Shown here: in pieces, positions 43,146 to 54,773 of the stretch
How the letters are laid out: each line of letters opens with the position of its first letter
Numbering within the stretch: position 1 is the first letter of the stretch
Source of the DNA: Strongyloides papillosus
Taxonomy: Eukaryota > Nematoda > Chromadorea > Rhabditida > Strongyloididae
Length of the DNA: 64,000 nt
Assembly: GCA_005656395.1 (NCBI GenBank)
Contig: SRSI01000050.1
Coordinates: 2,294,001-2,358,000 of the forward strand
Direction: 5' to 3'
Notes under the pieces: model-generated
The model's database searches: none
Told to the model about the DNA's origin: nothing
The model's input: only the letters and a program-made list of their open reading frames with translations
Position numbers and translations under genes: made by a program

Positions 43146-46100
43146 GATTAAAAAATGAAAATTTGAATATTACCTTACTTTAAGTAATATAGTATGCGAC
43201 AACCAACAATTTATCGTTATGGGATATAGAAATATTGTTAAGTTATTTAAAATTAATTTTTACTACAGAAATGATACATTTAGCTGAGATTAAGATAATT
43301 TTTGTAATTGTTTGAAAATATAAAAAATAGAACTTTATTTTTCTTTTCAAAAAGATAATAACTGGAAAGAAATTTTCAAAATAAAAAGTTCTTTTTAAAA
43401 ATCCGATTAATATAATTTATAACTAGAAGGAGGAACAGATTTATAGGAAAGAATTTATCTGATAAGAGGATGCCACAATAAAAAAGGACATATCTTTTTT
43501 TTCCTTTTAACATATGACATAACGCGGAAATTTATTAATAAATAATTATTTATAACGTTGTGTTATCACTACACATACGTACTCTAAAAAAACGTAATGT
43601 TCTGAATATTATTATTAAAACAAAATACTGTTTTTTTATCATAAATAATGTTTGATAACAAATATAAACTATAAATGGTACGAATGAAGGTTAAGAGAAA
43701 AAGTATAAAAGTTTTCCTTTTTTTCTCTTGTAAATTATTATTCTAATTATCTTTCATATCAACTTTTAGTTTTATCTTCTCAGGGTATAATAATAAAGTG
43801 TAAATGTGGAAAATCTCATTAACTTTTATGCACAACAAACATCCTTAGATATTTTATTTTTTCTCTTAAATCTTATATAAAGGCTATGAAATAGAAATGT
43901 ATTTAATTTGTACAATTATTTTCACTTGATTCTTCAGTTTGTGCTTAAAAAAGCTTCTTAAAAGATTTTCATTAACAATAATACCATAATTTGAAGAGAT
44001 AATGATGCTTTATTAAAAGGAGAATGTTGTTGTATAGAACTATTTTTAAGGTATCATTGATAAAGATTATATTAGCTTTTACTCCATTATATGATGGTTT
44101 TATTTGTTAATACATTATTTATTTATAGATACATTTATATATAGTGATTATTGTCTAAATAAGTCTAACAATTAATTTTGGAAAGTTAATAATTTTTCAA
44201 AAAAGAGGATGAATTGTGGGTGTTGATATTTATATCAATTTACACAATAAAAGATAATGTTTATGTTAATTTATATATCTTGTTTAAAAATATTTTTTAA
44301 ATTTATAACTCACTTTTTTCCATCTATTTATCATATCTTATTTTTACTTTATCAAAGTACCTTGGTGTTTTAAACCACTGATAATTGAGATAATAGGTAA
44401 AAATTGTTTTAAAAGATTAACATTATATCCTATTAATCTTTATATATTATATAATTTGATAAACATTTGTATCCTTTACTGAAAAATTTTCAAATTGTAA
44501 TTGGTTAATGATTAAGTATGATAAATAGGAGTTAGTTAAGTAATTAATAAATATTTGCTAGTAGGAATTGGAAAAGTTTTAAGATTACAAAAAATGAGTA
44601 ATGAGTCTGAGGATACTTAGTGAGGAGAGAAATTGACACGTTTTCTACCTTTTTTCTAACTTTCCTTTATTATATTTATATTGTAATAGTTCTTAGATTT
44701 ATTTTTTTTCCTCAAAAATTTACTAATAAAAAGACATACACTTTCTAAAAAAATCATTATATTTATGCTTTTGAACATAATTTTTCTTAAAAATTTATAT
44801 ATTACATATTACTTAAAGTAATAAATATATATTACAACATCAAATGATGATGCTTCTAAAAATTTTGATGGAGAAACAAATGTATATAAAAACTCTATTT
44901 TTCATCTATTAAAATTATCCCATTATCTTTTATGACTATTAATTAACCTCTCTCTTATAAATATAATTTTAAAATTACTTTCATCAAAGAAAATATATTT
45001 CAAAACTTCAAATAACCAACTACATAATATTTTAAATTGGTTATTTTATTTTTAAGAAAATAATTTGTGCCTCAAAAAACTTTTACAATACCTTGTTTTA
45101 GTTATTTATTGTTGTGAAAATTTTAATTATTCAGGTCTATTTTTCTCGTGCCTTAAAAAGTATACCGCATGTTGAGATGAAAATAGGAGAGTTTTATTTT
45201 GATTTTTAGCCTTTACATTTTCTTATTGGAGCGTCATAAGTACATTTTGAATGAGATATTTGCACTTTTTTTTTAGAAATAATTAAAATTTCTTCTTGTC
45301 TTTCTTCATTTATTTTTTTTCAAATACCTATAATATTAAATTACTTTTAGATTGTTTCAAATTTATTTGATAGCTTATCTTTTTTCTCATTATGATGGAT
45401 ACTTTTACCTATTAGAATTTAGACTAACTTGATATATATTATTAATCAGTGGTAATGTCCTTCAAGTTGCCTTAATTATCATGTGAAAGTTTGTTATATC
45501 TATTTTGTTTATATTAATTCGATTATTTATTGTAGTAAATGCATAAGTGTGTACTATGATGATATAGTTTCTTAATGTAAGAGTAATTAATGATTTCCTT
45601 GTTCAGTTTTTTTTCAACATACTCTATTCTTTTTCATTAATTTAGAAGACAAATATTATTTATATTAAGACAATATTTCAAAAAATGTATATGTCATTGC
45701 GTTTTCATGATAAATTATGTTTACATGAAAATATTTGCGAAAGTATAATGATTTATTAAAATTGAAACTTGACTCAATCTCTTTTCCACATAAATATCTC
45801 TTTTTTCATCACTTTATTTTTGTTATTCGCTTTTCAAATTTATTTTATGATAAATCAAAATATATGTTCTTATTAATGTTGATTAATTAAACTGAGTTTT
45901 ATGTAAGAAAAGAGTATCAAATTATCATAAAAATGCTTAACATTAATGTTAATAAAATCAAATTGATAAAACACTAAATATCTAACATTTAGTAATAAGA
46001 ATTAATAATTGTTATATTATATATTATCCCATAATATAACAGTAATAACAATATTTCTTAACAACCTCCCTTCTTATTATATCTATTATCAATGAAATAT

Positions 46101-48235
46101 ACCATTATTTTGATCATTATTATTGAAAGTTTTAAAATTTTTGAGGAAATCTAAGTGATTCTGTCACATTTTAAATTGTTTTTAACAAATACATCTATTT
46201 AAATGTATATATCTGTAGCTAGTTATTTTAATAACTTAACAATAAATGTACTCAACAACAAATATTTTATCTTTAAAAGCATTCTTTGAAAGGACTTAAA
46301 TATATAACTTGTAACAATTTTCTTTCCTATTTACCTTTACAAACTTCATATACCTATCACCATAAAAATATCAATTCTTATTTATATTTCTACCACATCC
46401 TTCTAAATTGATATATTTTAAAACTTGTAATAAATATAAATGATTAACAACTTATACAATACTTCAACTTAACCAGAAACTAATTTAATAAATTTTATCT
46501 TAAACACCCCAAAAAAACTTTATCTTTTTCTACTTTGTTTTATTATCTTACCTCAATGAACTAAACAGAAGACTAAATATTATCGGCACCTATATATACA
46601 TCATTACAAAATCTTCTATATATAATCTTTTCCGATATGTATATGACAACGACGACAACACAATTAATTACATTCTAATTTCTTTTACAAGAAATATATT
46701 TTACTTTAAATCCCCTCTAAAACAGATCAACAATCAAGTGTAAAAAGTTGACTCTTAAGTTTCTTTTCTTTTGATAAACCTAAAAAAAGTTTAGTTAAGA
46801 GAGACTGTTTCTTTTTTATAAATTTTACTATCTTCTAATTGTATTAAACTATATTAATTGTCTACTTAAATACATTTAAAATCGCTTACGAATAAATTTC
46901 TATCAATAATAACATCATTATTTTATTACCATCTTATTGATATATAGTTATATACATATATATAGATATATATTATATTATTCACCTACAAACATATATT
47001 ATAAAATTGTTTAATTTTTTTTACACATTTTATAAATATAATTTATTTAATGATTTTCACTTTACCATATATTTTTATTCACCTACCACGATCATTAAAT
47101 CATATTATTCAAACACATACGCTATTTAATCACTTTTAATTATTTTTTACTTTAAGTAGAAAATTGTAATCTCCTCTTATAAAAGGTGATAAAAAACGAA
47201 TTGATCATTTTTTCTAAATCTAAAATGAGTTATAATTTTTAATAACTTTTTTCTTTCAATCTCCTTCTATCTCCTCACCCATAGAAACTATCACTTTTTA
47301 AAAGTATTATCATAAAAAATAATAACAAATATTTATATATACTAATTATTTATAAATGTGTTCCAAAATTTGTCATTTCAAATAAATTTTAAAGACATTT
47401 TAATCTCTCTTTTTAATACTTATAGATCTTTTCACAGTTAAATAACTTAAATACCCCATCATTCCATTGTTTTGATTATATTGTTACAGAGATGTATATC
47501 TTATATCAAAACACAAAGTTATTGTAAAACTCCTTTAACCATAATAAATATATTAAGCTGATATGATAATTTTCAATATTTATTATTTTTCTTCCTTTTT
47601 CATTTCCCTTATCTTTCCTTGTTTTTATTATTATATTATAAAATATATATCTATTGATATTTTATATAAGTTAAAATAATTTTTATATATTTATTATTAA
47701 ATATGTATATATAGATAGATGTATTTGTAACTCATTTATAAGGGTGGACACAAAACATATATATAGATATATATCATAAAATGCCGTTCTAGTAAGTAGT
47801 TTAAAGTTAAAAAGAATTAGTTGAGGTTAATAGTGAAGGAGTTTGATAAGAAAAGAGAAAATGTTAAAAAGTTATACATATTATCTTTCGAAGAATGGAA
47901 ATAATAAGGGAATTGCTTTTTACATTTGTTAAATAGATATATGTATATCTAAACTTATTCAATTATATTTTTACTATTTTTAATATTCTAGATTTGTGTT
48001 AATATTTAACACTTACCATTTAATATTATTAATTTTATAATCCTCTCCACATTCCAGAAGTTAAATGAATTAAATATAATTCAGGGACTTTTTTCAAACA
48101 AAACACAACATATATTAATGAAACAGTATTAAAGTTCTATTTTTTAACTATCAAACAAGAAATATTACACAAAACCACAAACATCATTCTTTATTTGTTT
48201 CAAACTTCCAATAAAAAACTACAAATACTAAAAAA
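43146..48235. other. 5-kb gene-free interval
   Basis: The longest gap in the window, between divergent NAA25 and the cyclase-like gene. The DNA is extremely AT rich, with poly-T and poly-A tracts and TATA-type dinucleotide runs (for example near 46940-46980 and 47695-47775). No frame longer than 60 codons, no splice-joined exon set and no RNA gene could be supported. It may contain distant regulatory elements or leader exons of the cyclase-like gene. Confidence 0.5.
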
Positions 48236-51200
48236 ATGCCTCTATCGTCATTTTTCATATCTCCATTTGGTGATGTCAACCTGGAACAGGCCTACCAAAA
48301 CCAACAACTAAAAAAACACGGAGACCTCCTAATTTATTTCCTCCTCATCATAACAATCTCCTCAATATCATTCTCCATTAATCACCTACCCCAACCAGAT
48401 GGAGGGATGGCATTAGCAACCATCACAGCAATACTATCAGTGATATTAATCGCCATTCTAACAATCAAAAATAGTGAAGACAAAAATGATCCTAATAATG
48501 GTGGTAATTCTATTAAAGTTAAATATTATACTAATGTAGCAAAAAGATCATATACCATCTCATTGATTATAGCTTTTTGGTTAACTTTTGTTGTCCTCCT
48601 CCTCATGATAACTGGTGAACATTATGGTATTATTATTACTATTACCTTATATATATCATTTTACATATTATTCCCATTTGAATTGTTATCTATTATTGCT
48701 ATTGGGACCATATTAAGTTTTTTAGAAATATCACTCAACACACTATGGGAGTATTTTGACAAAACAAGACTCGATAAGGTGTTTTTCAATACTATATGGA
48801 GGAGAATTATTGAAAATAACAGTTTACCTATCAATAGTAATATTTACGAGATACAGGAGTCACCTTTACTCTATACTATCGATAAAGATCGCGTCATGGC
48901 ATCAATAATAGCACATATATGGTGTAATTTCATTGGCATTTACCTTTACGTGATACGTTCCCGTCTCTCCAGAGCAACATTTCTAAATGCCCGTGGAGCG
49001 CTACGTGGTACCATTTGTGTGGAGTCACAAAATACTAGGATAGATAAATTATTGTCAAGACCTTTACCACCTCATGTTTTGAAGAATGTCAAAAAAAGTA
49101 TTAAAGATGGGAGTGTCCCTCAGATACACATAGAAACTTTCAATGAGGCTGTTGTTGTTTATGGTAAAATACATAATTTGGAGAATATTTTAGCACAAAT
49201 AAGTATCCAAGATGGTGGGAGATTGTTAAATGAGTTGGAGAAGAGGATTGATATGATTGTTGAGAAGAATAATTGTATAAGGATTATCTCTGATGGGATT
49301 GTTATATGTTCTGGGGTACCATCGATACATATACCAAACAACTGTTCCTCACTCTTCTCGAAATCACCACCACGTTGGGGATTGCAATCAGCAATGGAGT
49401 TGTGTTTGATGATAAAATCATTTGTCGATGTTACACAAGCTGATATCTCTTTTCAGATAGGTATCTCTCAGGGTACAATTAACGGTGGAATTATAGGACT
49501 TGATAAATGGCATTATGATATCATTGGTGATGCTTTTGATAGAGCAAAGGAGTTGGCAAATTTAGCTATACCTGGTAATGTATTTGTAGATAAAAATATA
49601 GGTGATAAATTAAATAAAGAATTTAGTATGGAATTGATAAATGATGGAAAAGAGTACAAAATTAATGTGGATGAGGTATTTAAGAAGATGATTGAGAAAC
49701 AAGATTATCACCCATCAGTTGTTTTTCCCTCACAAAAACGTCTCTCAGTAACAACAGTACCTCAGACAATTAACCGTCTCCTGGAGACAGTAAATTCTGT
49801 CCTCCTAGTCGATAACATCCATAAAAGGACGGCAAAAACAACCAATAACAGAGTGGCAGTTAAAAGACAAATGATAAATGGGGAATTTCGTGAAAAATCT
49901 CTCCTTGAACAGGATGATAGAAATGAATATTACAAAAATTACAAATCTCAAAACTACAACATCATGAATTCATTTACCTTACGTTTTCGTGATAGGTACT
50001 TTGAAAAATATTACCATAAACTAATTGATAGGTGGTTGGTACCGGCATTAATAACATCAATGGTATTTATTATCATATCAACATTCTATCAGCAATTAAT
50101 AGTTTCCAAATTTACAACAATACTGACATTTTCAATTCTTGGATTGGGAATCCTGGCTATAGTATTTGCCTTCCTATTCTTGGATTATTTCCAATTTATG
50201 TGCCAATTTATAACACAAACATGCATTGGACATTCAACTGTTATCACTATACTTCTTTTCTCAATTATGTCATGTACAATGTATTCATTTTACTCATGTG
50301 AAGATCTAGTTAAATGTTCCAATCCTAATCTGAATACAACCAATCTTGTTATGTGGATGATAATAGTTCCAATATACGTTAAGTTAAGTAACATCGCTTC
50401 ACTCTTAACATTTGTACTATCACTAACAATCTATTCCGGGTACGTTTTTGAGAAACAATCAGAAATTTTCCTTGCCCCATCATTAACAGCTGGTTGGAGG
50501 GTGGACATAGACCTCCTCATAATCCTCATAACACTCTCATCCATCCTTTACATAAGAATAAGGAGAAACGAAAAACTCCAGAGGTGTGATCACCTCTCCG
50601 CAATGAGGATCCTCGAAGAAAAAAAGATCTACGAGAACTATGAAAACATCATCGAAAACATCATGGTACAATTCCTACCCAAACACATTGCTAACAATTA
50701 CGATATCAAATCAGAACCTTATTGTCATCTCTTCCATGCAGCTGGGATCGCTTACCTCCAAATAATGCCTGGGTATAATGATAATGACAAATGGAGGAGT
50801 CAGGATGATTTTAGGTATCTTAACGATATTGTTGTTAATATTGATCAGATGTTAAGTACGTTCAATGGGCTTGTCAAAGTGAGGAATGCTAATGATATTT
50901 ATGTCGTGGCTGCTGGTGTGTTACCTGAATCATCACATCTGGTACAGGAGGCTCCCAGTACTATAGGTGATTTATTGTCATCGTTAACTGATTTCGCCAT
51001 CCAAGTTCGTGGGTATGTTAAGCAATTTGGTTTATGGATAAAGATTGGCATTGATTGTGGACCAACGATTAGTTATGCTTTAGGTGATGATAAACCAACA
51101 TTTAATGTAACTGGTAAAACATATCTTAATGCTATGCATTTGTCACTTCACTCACATAATTTTGATGGATTGATGGTGTCGGAGGAGATTTACCTTGCAT

Positions 51201-52786
51201 TGAGGCCGAGGCAGTACAAATTTTCTGATGAGTATGTTGCAGAGGTTAAGGTTAGGAGTTTTGTTAAGACCCTCCAGAATGAGGAAGAAGTTTACTATTC
51301 TATTCCACCTGAATCTATTAAGAGACAACATTGTGTTAAAAGTGTTGAATATACTATTAAAGGTTACGTTTTTGAGAATGATTTAAAAGCAAAAATTGAT
51401 AATAACGAATTTATCGGTGATCCGATAAATGAAGAGGATAATTTAAAACCAAAAGAGTATTTCAACACCAAAGAAAAAGCAATATTCAAAGATGCTAATG
51501 CAATACTAAAAGACCATTGTATAAATCCAATAGAATTCCTAAGTAGTATGAACACCTCCTACTCCTCAGATGTCTACTCAATAGACATAGATATCGAGTC
51601 AGATTCAGACATCGAGTGGTGTAACCCACACTATACCTCATATCAACAAAACAAATTCAAAGATAATGACAAGATTATCGAGACAACAAGTTTAATTGAA
51701 ACCCCATCATCACCACCTCTACCAGCACCGAAAGATGAGAAACTCTTAAGAAAAGCTTCTATTGTTTCGGAGAACCGACCATGCCTCAACTCCTTCAACA
51801 AAAGGTATATGTCTAATAGAGCATTAGTGTATAGTGACTTCTCGGAGAGCGAAGCATTACTCTCAAATTACAGCCCTCGTATTGGAGGGAATAATAGAAG
51901 AGTTTCTTTAACAAGAAACGGGCCAAAAATTCCACAATGGTTAACTTCTAGTAAAAGTAATATTACGAATTCTGAAATGTCTATTAATCAAAAACCCTCT
52001 AGAAGTAGTAGTAAGATTGGATCATTAAGTGCTTTGGATAGGTTAAATGCTACAGCTCTCAAGGTTGATAGGATGCTCAAAGAGTTGGCGTGTGTAGATG
52101 ATTTTCAGATGGGTTCATGTAAATTCGATGATCCTGAATATTCTAAATTTCCTCTTCATTATGCATCCTCTATAGGAGGAGATTCTAGTAAAAGTTCATT
52201 ACACCGATTTGGGAGGGGTTTCTCCTCCACGTATCATACGGATTATGATAATATGGATTCGGAGGCGAATAGTGATCAGGAGGTTGATGATAAGGCGTAC
52301 TCGAAGTTGGAGGAACTTAAACTTGCTCTTAAGGGTTCTGATATAGATCAATCACGGTATAGTAATGGGTCTTCAAAACATGGGAATCGTAGGAATAAGA
52401 AACCACGTAAAAGTTTATTTGATTCGTTTAAAAGGAAGAAATATGCCATTCCTGATACTGGTGATGAAGCTGATGGTGAGGAGAGTAATTGCTCCTCCCT
52501 GGCAGCATCTCAATTTTTTGATAATATCCGTTGGAAGTCAGTTCACTCAATTGGTTATGAGAACGAGTATGAATTTACTGATGACAATAACATGAATAAC
52601 TCATTTGGATTCATTGATGATGATACAGAAAGCCATCACGGCAATGATAACAATGAAAATAAACATCAAACAAATGAAAATGAGGGTGGAAATATAAACA
52701 CAAAAGACGAGATGACTAAACTTGCAAGGGATATCCAACAAAATTTTGGTGACTACAAATTGGCTTCATTTGACAAATTGAATTAA
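48236..52786 (+). CDS. Transmembrane adenylyl-cyclase-like protein, probably catalytically inactive
   Basis: One exon of 1,516 residues. The layout is that of a membrane adenylyl cyclase: a first set of hydrophobic helices (about 30-260), the C1 domain (about 295-490), a second helix set (about 595-785), the C2 domain (about 825-1030), and a long Ser/Asp/Asn-rich tail of nearly 480 residues. In C1 the first metal-binding Asp of the FADI motif is Lys311 (VVYGKIHNLE). The second is kept (Asp353 in IISDGIVICSG). In C2 the KPQYDIWGNTVNVASRMDS pattern has become KPTFNVTGKTYLNAMHLS, losing the adenine-binding Asp and the transition-state Asn and Arg. The purine-binding Lys region is KVRNANDIY. The fold survives but the chemistry should not. 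Which C. elegans acy gene it corresponds to is unclear. Confidence 0.85.
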   Translation: MPLSSFFISPFGDVNLEQAYQNQQLKKHGDLLIYFLLIITISSISFSINHLPQPDGGMALATITAILSVILIAILTIKNSEDKNDPNNGGNSIKVKYYTNVAKRSYTISLIIAFWLTFVVLLLMITGEHYGIIITITLYISFYILFPFELLSIIAIGTILSFLEISLNTLWEYFDKTRLDKVFFNTIWRRIIENNSLPINSNIYEIQESPLLYTIDKDRVMASIIAHIWCNFIGIYLYVIRSRLSRATFLNARGALRGTICVESQNTRIDKLLSRPLPPHVLKNVKKSIKDGSVPQIHIETFNEAVVVYGKIHNLENILAQISIQDGGRLLNELEKRIDMIVEKNNCIRIISDGIVICSGVPSIHIPNNCSSLFSKSPPRWGLQSAMELCLMIKSFVDVTQADISFQIGISQGTINGGIIGLDKWHYDIIGDAFDRAKELANLAIPGNVFVDKNIGDKLNKEFSMELINDGKEYKINVDEVFKKMIEKQDYHPSVVFPSQKRLSVTTVPQTINRLLETVNSVLLVDNIHKRTAKTTNNRVAVKRQMINGEFREKSLLEQDDRNEYYKNYKSQNYNIMNSFTLRFRDRYFEKYYHKLIDRWLVPALITSMVFIIISTFYQQLIVSKFTTILTFSILGLGILAIVFAFLFLDYFQFMCQFITQTCIGHSTVITILLFSIMSCTMYSFYSCEDLVKCSNPNLNTTNLVMWMIIVPIYVKLSNIASLLTFVLSLTIYSGYVFEKQSEIFLAPSLTAGWRVDIDLLIILITLSSILYIRIRRNEKLQRCDHLSAMRILEEKKIYENYENIIENIMVQFLPKHIANNYDIKSEPYCHLFHAAGIAYLQIMPGYNDNDKWRSQDDFRYLNDIVVNIDQMLSTFNGLVKVRNANDIYVVAAGVLPESSHLVQEAPSTIGDLLSSLTDFAIQVRGYVKQFGLWIKIGIDCGPTISYALGDDKPTFNVTGKTYLNAMHLSLHSHNFDGLMVSEEIYLALRPRQYKFSDEYVAEVKVRSFVKTLQNEEEVYYSIPPESIKRQHCVKSVEYTIKGYVFENDLKAKIDNNEFIGDPINEEDNLKPKEYFNTKEKAIFKDANAILKDHCINPIEFLSSMNTSYSSDVYSIDIDIESDSDIEWCNPHYTSYQQNKFKDNDKIIETTSLIETPSSPPLPAPKDEKLLRKASIVSENRPCLNSFNKRYMSNRALVYSDFSESEALLSNYSPRIGGNNRRVSLTRNGPKIPQWLTSSKSNITNSEMSINQKPSRSSSKIGSLSALDRLNATALKVDRMLKELACVDDFQMGSCKFDDPEYSKFPLHYASSIGGDSSKSSLHRFGRGFSSTYHTDYDNMDSEANSDQEVDDKAYSKLEELKLALKGSDIDQSRYSNGSSKHGNRRNKKPRKSLFDSFKRKKYAIPDTGDEADGEESNCSSLAASQFFDNIRWKSVHSIGYENEYEFTDDNNMNNSFGFIDDDTESHHGNDNNENKHQTNENEGGNINTKDEMTKLARDIQQNFGDYKLASFDKLN

Positions 52787-53050
52787 AGTGAAGAAAAGGA
52801 ATAATAATAATAATTTTAGTATTAAAAGCTTCATTAATTTTATTCAATAGTTGTTAGCAGTTTTTTTTATTTTTTATCTTTAATTGGGAAAATACTATAA
52901 CGGTGGATGAGATTTTTTTGTTGTATGTTTAATAGAAATGACAAGGATTACACTCCTTATGTCATTTATTTTTAGGATCTCTTTAATGGGTGTTTTTTTA
53001 TTTTTCTATATTGAAAATAAATAAATATGATAATTTATTTTTATGTTAGT

Positions 53051-53475
53051 TTAGAATGAGCCAATGTGATGTTGGTGGGTCAGGATTTTTGTTGCTTTTG
53101 ATTTGACTTCTGATGTTGACATGGGTTTTTGGAAGAAATCGTGGAAGTATACGAGGAATTCCTCTTCCAACAGCACTTTTTGGACGTTCTCGTATTTTAA
53201 GTTTTCTAGTTGTTTACTGGTTTTGTTGTGAGATACTTGTTTATAGAGGTAAAGGATGAATTTTTCCTGAAATTATGTAATTAGAAATGTTAATAATGTT
53301 AAAAACTTGCTGTCATTAAAGTCGTGAAATCTAATGCTGGGGTAGAAACTTCATCATCTGTAACTTGTTTCATCAGCGTTTCGACCCACTCTTTGGGTAG
53401 TAATGTATCTATTGGGAGGTAACCCTCCTCATTAATTATATCTACTTCAGGCTTCTCATTGTCTCCATTCTCCAT
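53051..53475 (-). CDS. Histone-fold protein of the CHRAC1/POLE4 (DPB3) family
   Basis: Minus-strand exons 53311-53475 and 53051-53266 give 126 residues across a 44-bp GC-AG intron (donor GCAAGT, acceptor TTTCAG). Joining there gives ALDFTTLMTEKFILYLYKQV, which lines up without a gap with the ALVLTAKATELFVQCLATYS segment of CHRAC1. The first helix (LPKEWVETLMKQV) and the third (LENLKYENVQKVLLEE) complete the histone fold. The nearest GT donor shifts the frame and stops. Members pair with a POLE3-type partner in DNA polymerase epsilon or in the ISWI chromatin complex CHRAC. Which of the two this is cannot be told from one protein. Confidence 0.7.
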
Positions 53476-53835
53476 AATATTTCTTACTTACTAATAACTT
53501 TATTAATTACTGTAATAGCGAATAAAAAATGAACGTTTAAAGTGTATAGACATTTACCCAAGTGTAAATTGATTCCATTCCCATCAGGACTCATCCTCAA
53601 AAGTGACGCTCTCCTTTTTCTGGTGATTCACAAAACATTTGTTTTTTGTAGCCATAGTTTTGTTTTTATTTTGAGGTCTTCTAATATTACCCCTTTATCA
53701 AAATAAAAAATATTTTGATTATTTAAACAAAAAGCTGACACGTGAATAAAAATATCACTCAATATTATCTCAATACTAACGTTAATCCTTATTTACTTTT
53801 AGTATATCTTAATATTCTTACGACTTAAAATTAAT
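53476..53835. other. Divergent interval with a possible upstream ORF
   Basis: 360 bp between the CHRAC1-like gene (minus) and RBX1 (plus). On the minus strand a 23-codon frame (53584-53655, MATKNKC... to ...TFEDES) is followed by a GTAAAT donor near 53558 and a TATTACAG acceptor near 53511. These may be a 5' UTR intron and an upstream ORF of the CHRAC1-like transcript, or chance. On the plus strand, an acceptor-like TTACTTTTAG ends near 53802 before RBX1. Confidence 0.3.
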
Positions 53836-54228
53836 ATGGAAGTTGACAATTCAAGTTCCCCCTCAACTGGTGAAACAACCTCAAAGAAAAGATTTGATGT
53901 AAGTTTTAGTTACTTGTTTTTATTGTATTTTTCTTTCCCCAAACCGATTTCATAACACTTCAAATATTAATAGGTAAAAAAATGGAATGTCGTAGCACTG
54001 TGGTCCTGGGATATAACAGTCGATACCTGTGCAATTTGCCGAAATCACATAATGGAACTTTGTATAGAATGTCAGGCTAATCAAGCTGGGGTAACAGATG
54101 AATGTAACGTAGCTTGGGGTACCTGTAATCATGCTTTCCATTTCCACTGCATATCAAGATGGCTCAAAACTAGGCACGTCTGTCCCCTAGACAATTCTGA
54201 ATGGGACTTCCAAAGATATGGTAATTAA
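53836..54228 (+). CDS. rbx-1: RBX1/ROC1, RING subunit of cullin-RING ubiquitin ligases
   Basis: Exons 53836-53898 and 53974-54228 (75-bp intron) give 105 residues (108 in human). After a variable 18-residue start comes the invariant [13 protein letters not shown] cullin-binding strand. The RING-H2 zinc ligands follow: CAIC, CIEC, the [20 protein letters not shown] block and CPLDN, ending [12 protein letters not shown]1 recruits the E2 to SCF and other cullin ligases and helps neddylate cullins. The second exon alone is below usual length cut-offs. The match is essentially complete. Confidence 0.97.
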
Positions 54229-54773
54229 ACTGGCAACTGTTATTTTACACATAACTTTTTGTTAATCTATTTTTTTTGTACTTTTAATGACCCACACACA
54301 ATTGATATAATATTATTTTTAAAGTAATTTTGTATGAAATTATTTGATTATGGAAAAGAGGCCATTGGTTGGTATATGTATATGGACCCAATTTTTAATT
54401 AACTTCCTTTTTTTCTATTGTATCTATTTAATTATTGTCCATTTATAACAAAATCTACCCGATCAAACATACACAGATAAATTGTAATACTAAAATAAAA
54501 TATTATTTTTTTTTGTTTTAAAACTTGTTGATGGTAAAGTGTACACTTTTCATGAAGAAAAGAGGTGAATTGTTACTTCTTCTCGTCACCGAGAGTACCA
54601 AAGTTCATCGCAGATTATACGTAAAGTTGAAGTACAAAATTGACTGTCTCTCAAAGAGAAGGAGAGAATTGTTAGATATTTTTTCTATCGTTTTTTTATT
54701 TGATAAGTTATTAGATAGTCATTTTTTTCTAGTGTAAAGTCACAATTTTAGTTATTATAGAAGACTAGGAATA
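54229..54773. other. Intergenic interval between RBX1 and the Tudor gene
   Basis: About 545 bp. A 69-codon ATG frame (54528-54737, starting MVKCTLFMKKRGEL) lies in a less AT-rich patch with charged composition. It shows no recognisable domain and is not annotated as a gene; it could be leader sequence of the Tudor gene or a small unknown protein. Confidence 0.35.

Noticed and set aside
54528..54737. Small ORF between RBX1 and the Tudor gene
   Set aside because: No domain, no conserved look and no clear splice link; could be leader sequence. Noted in the interval feature only.
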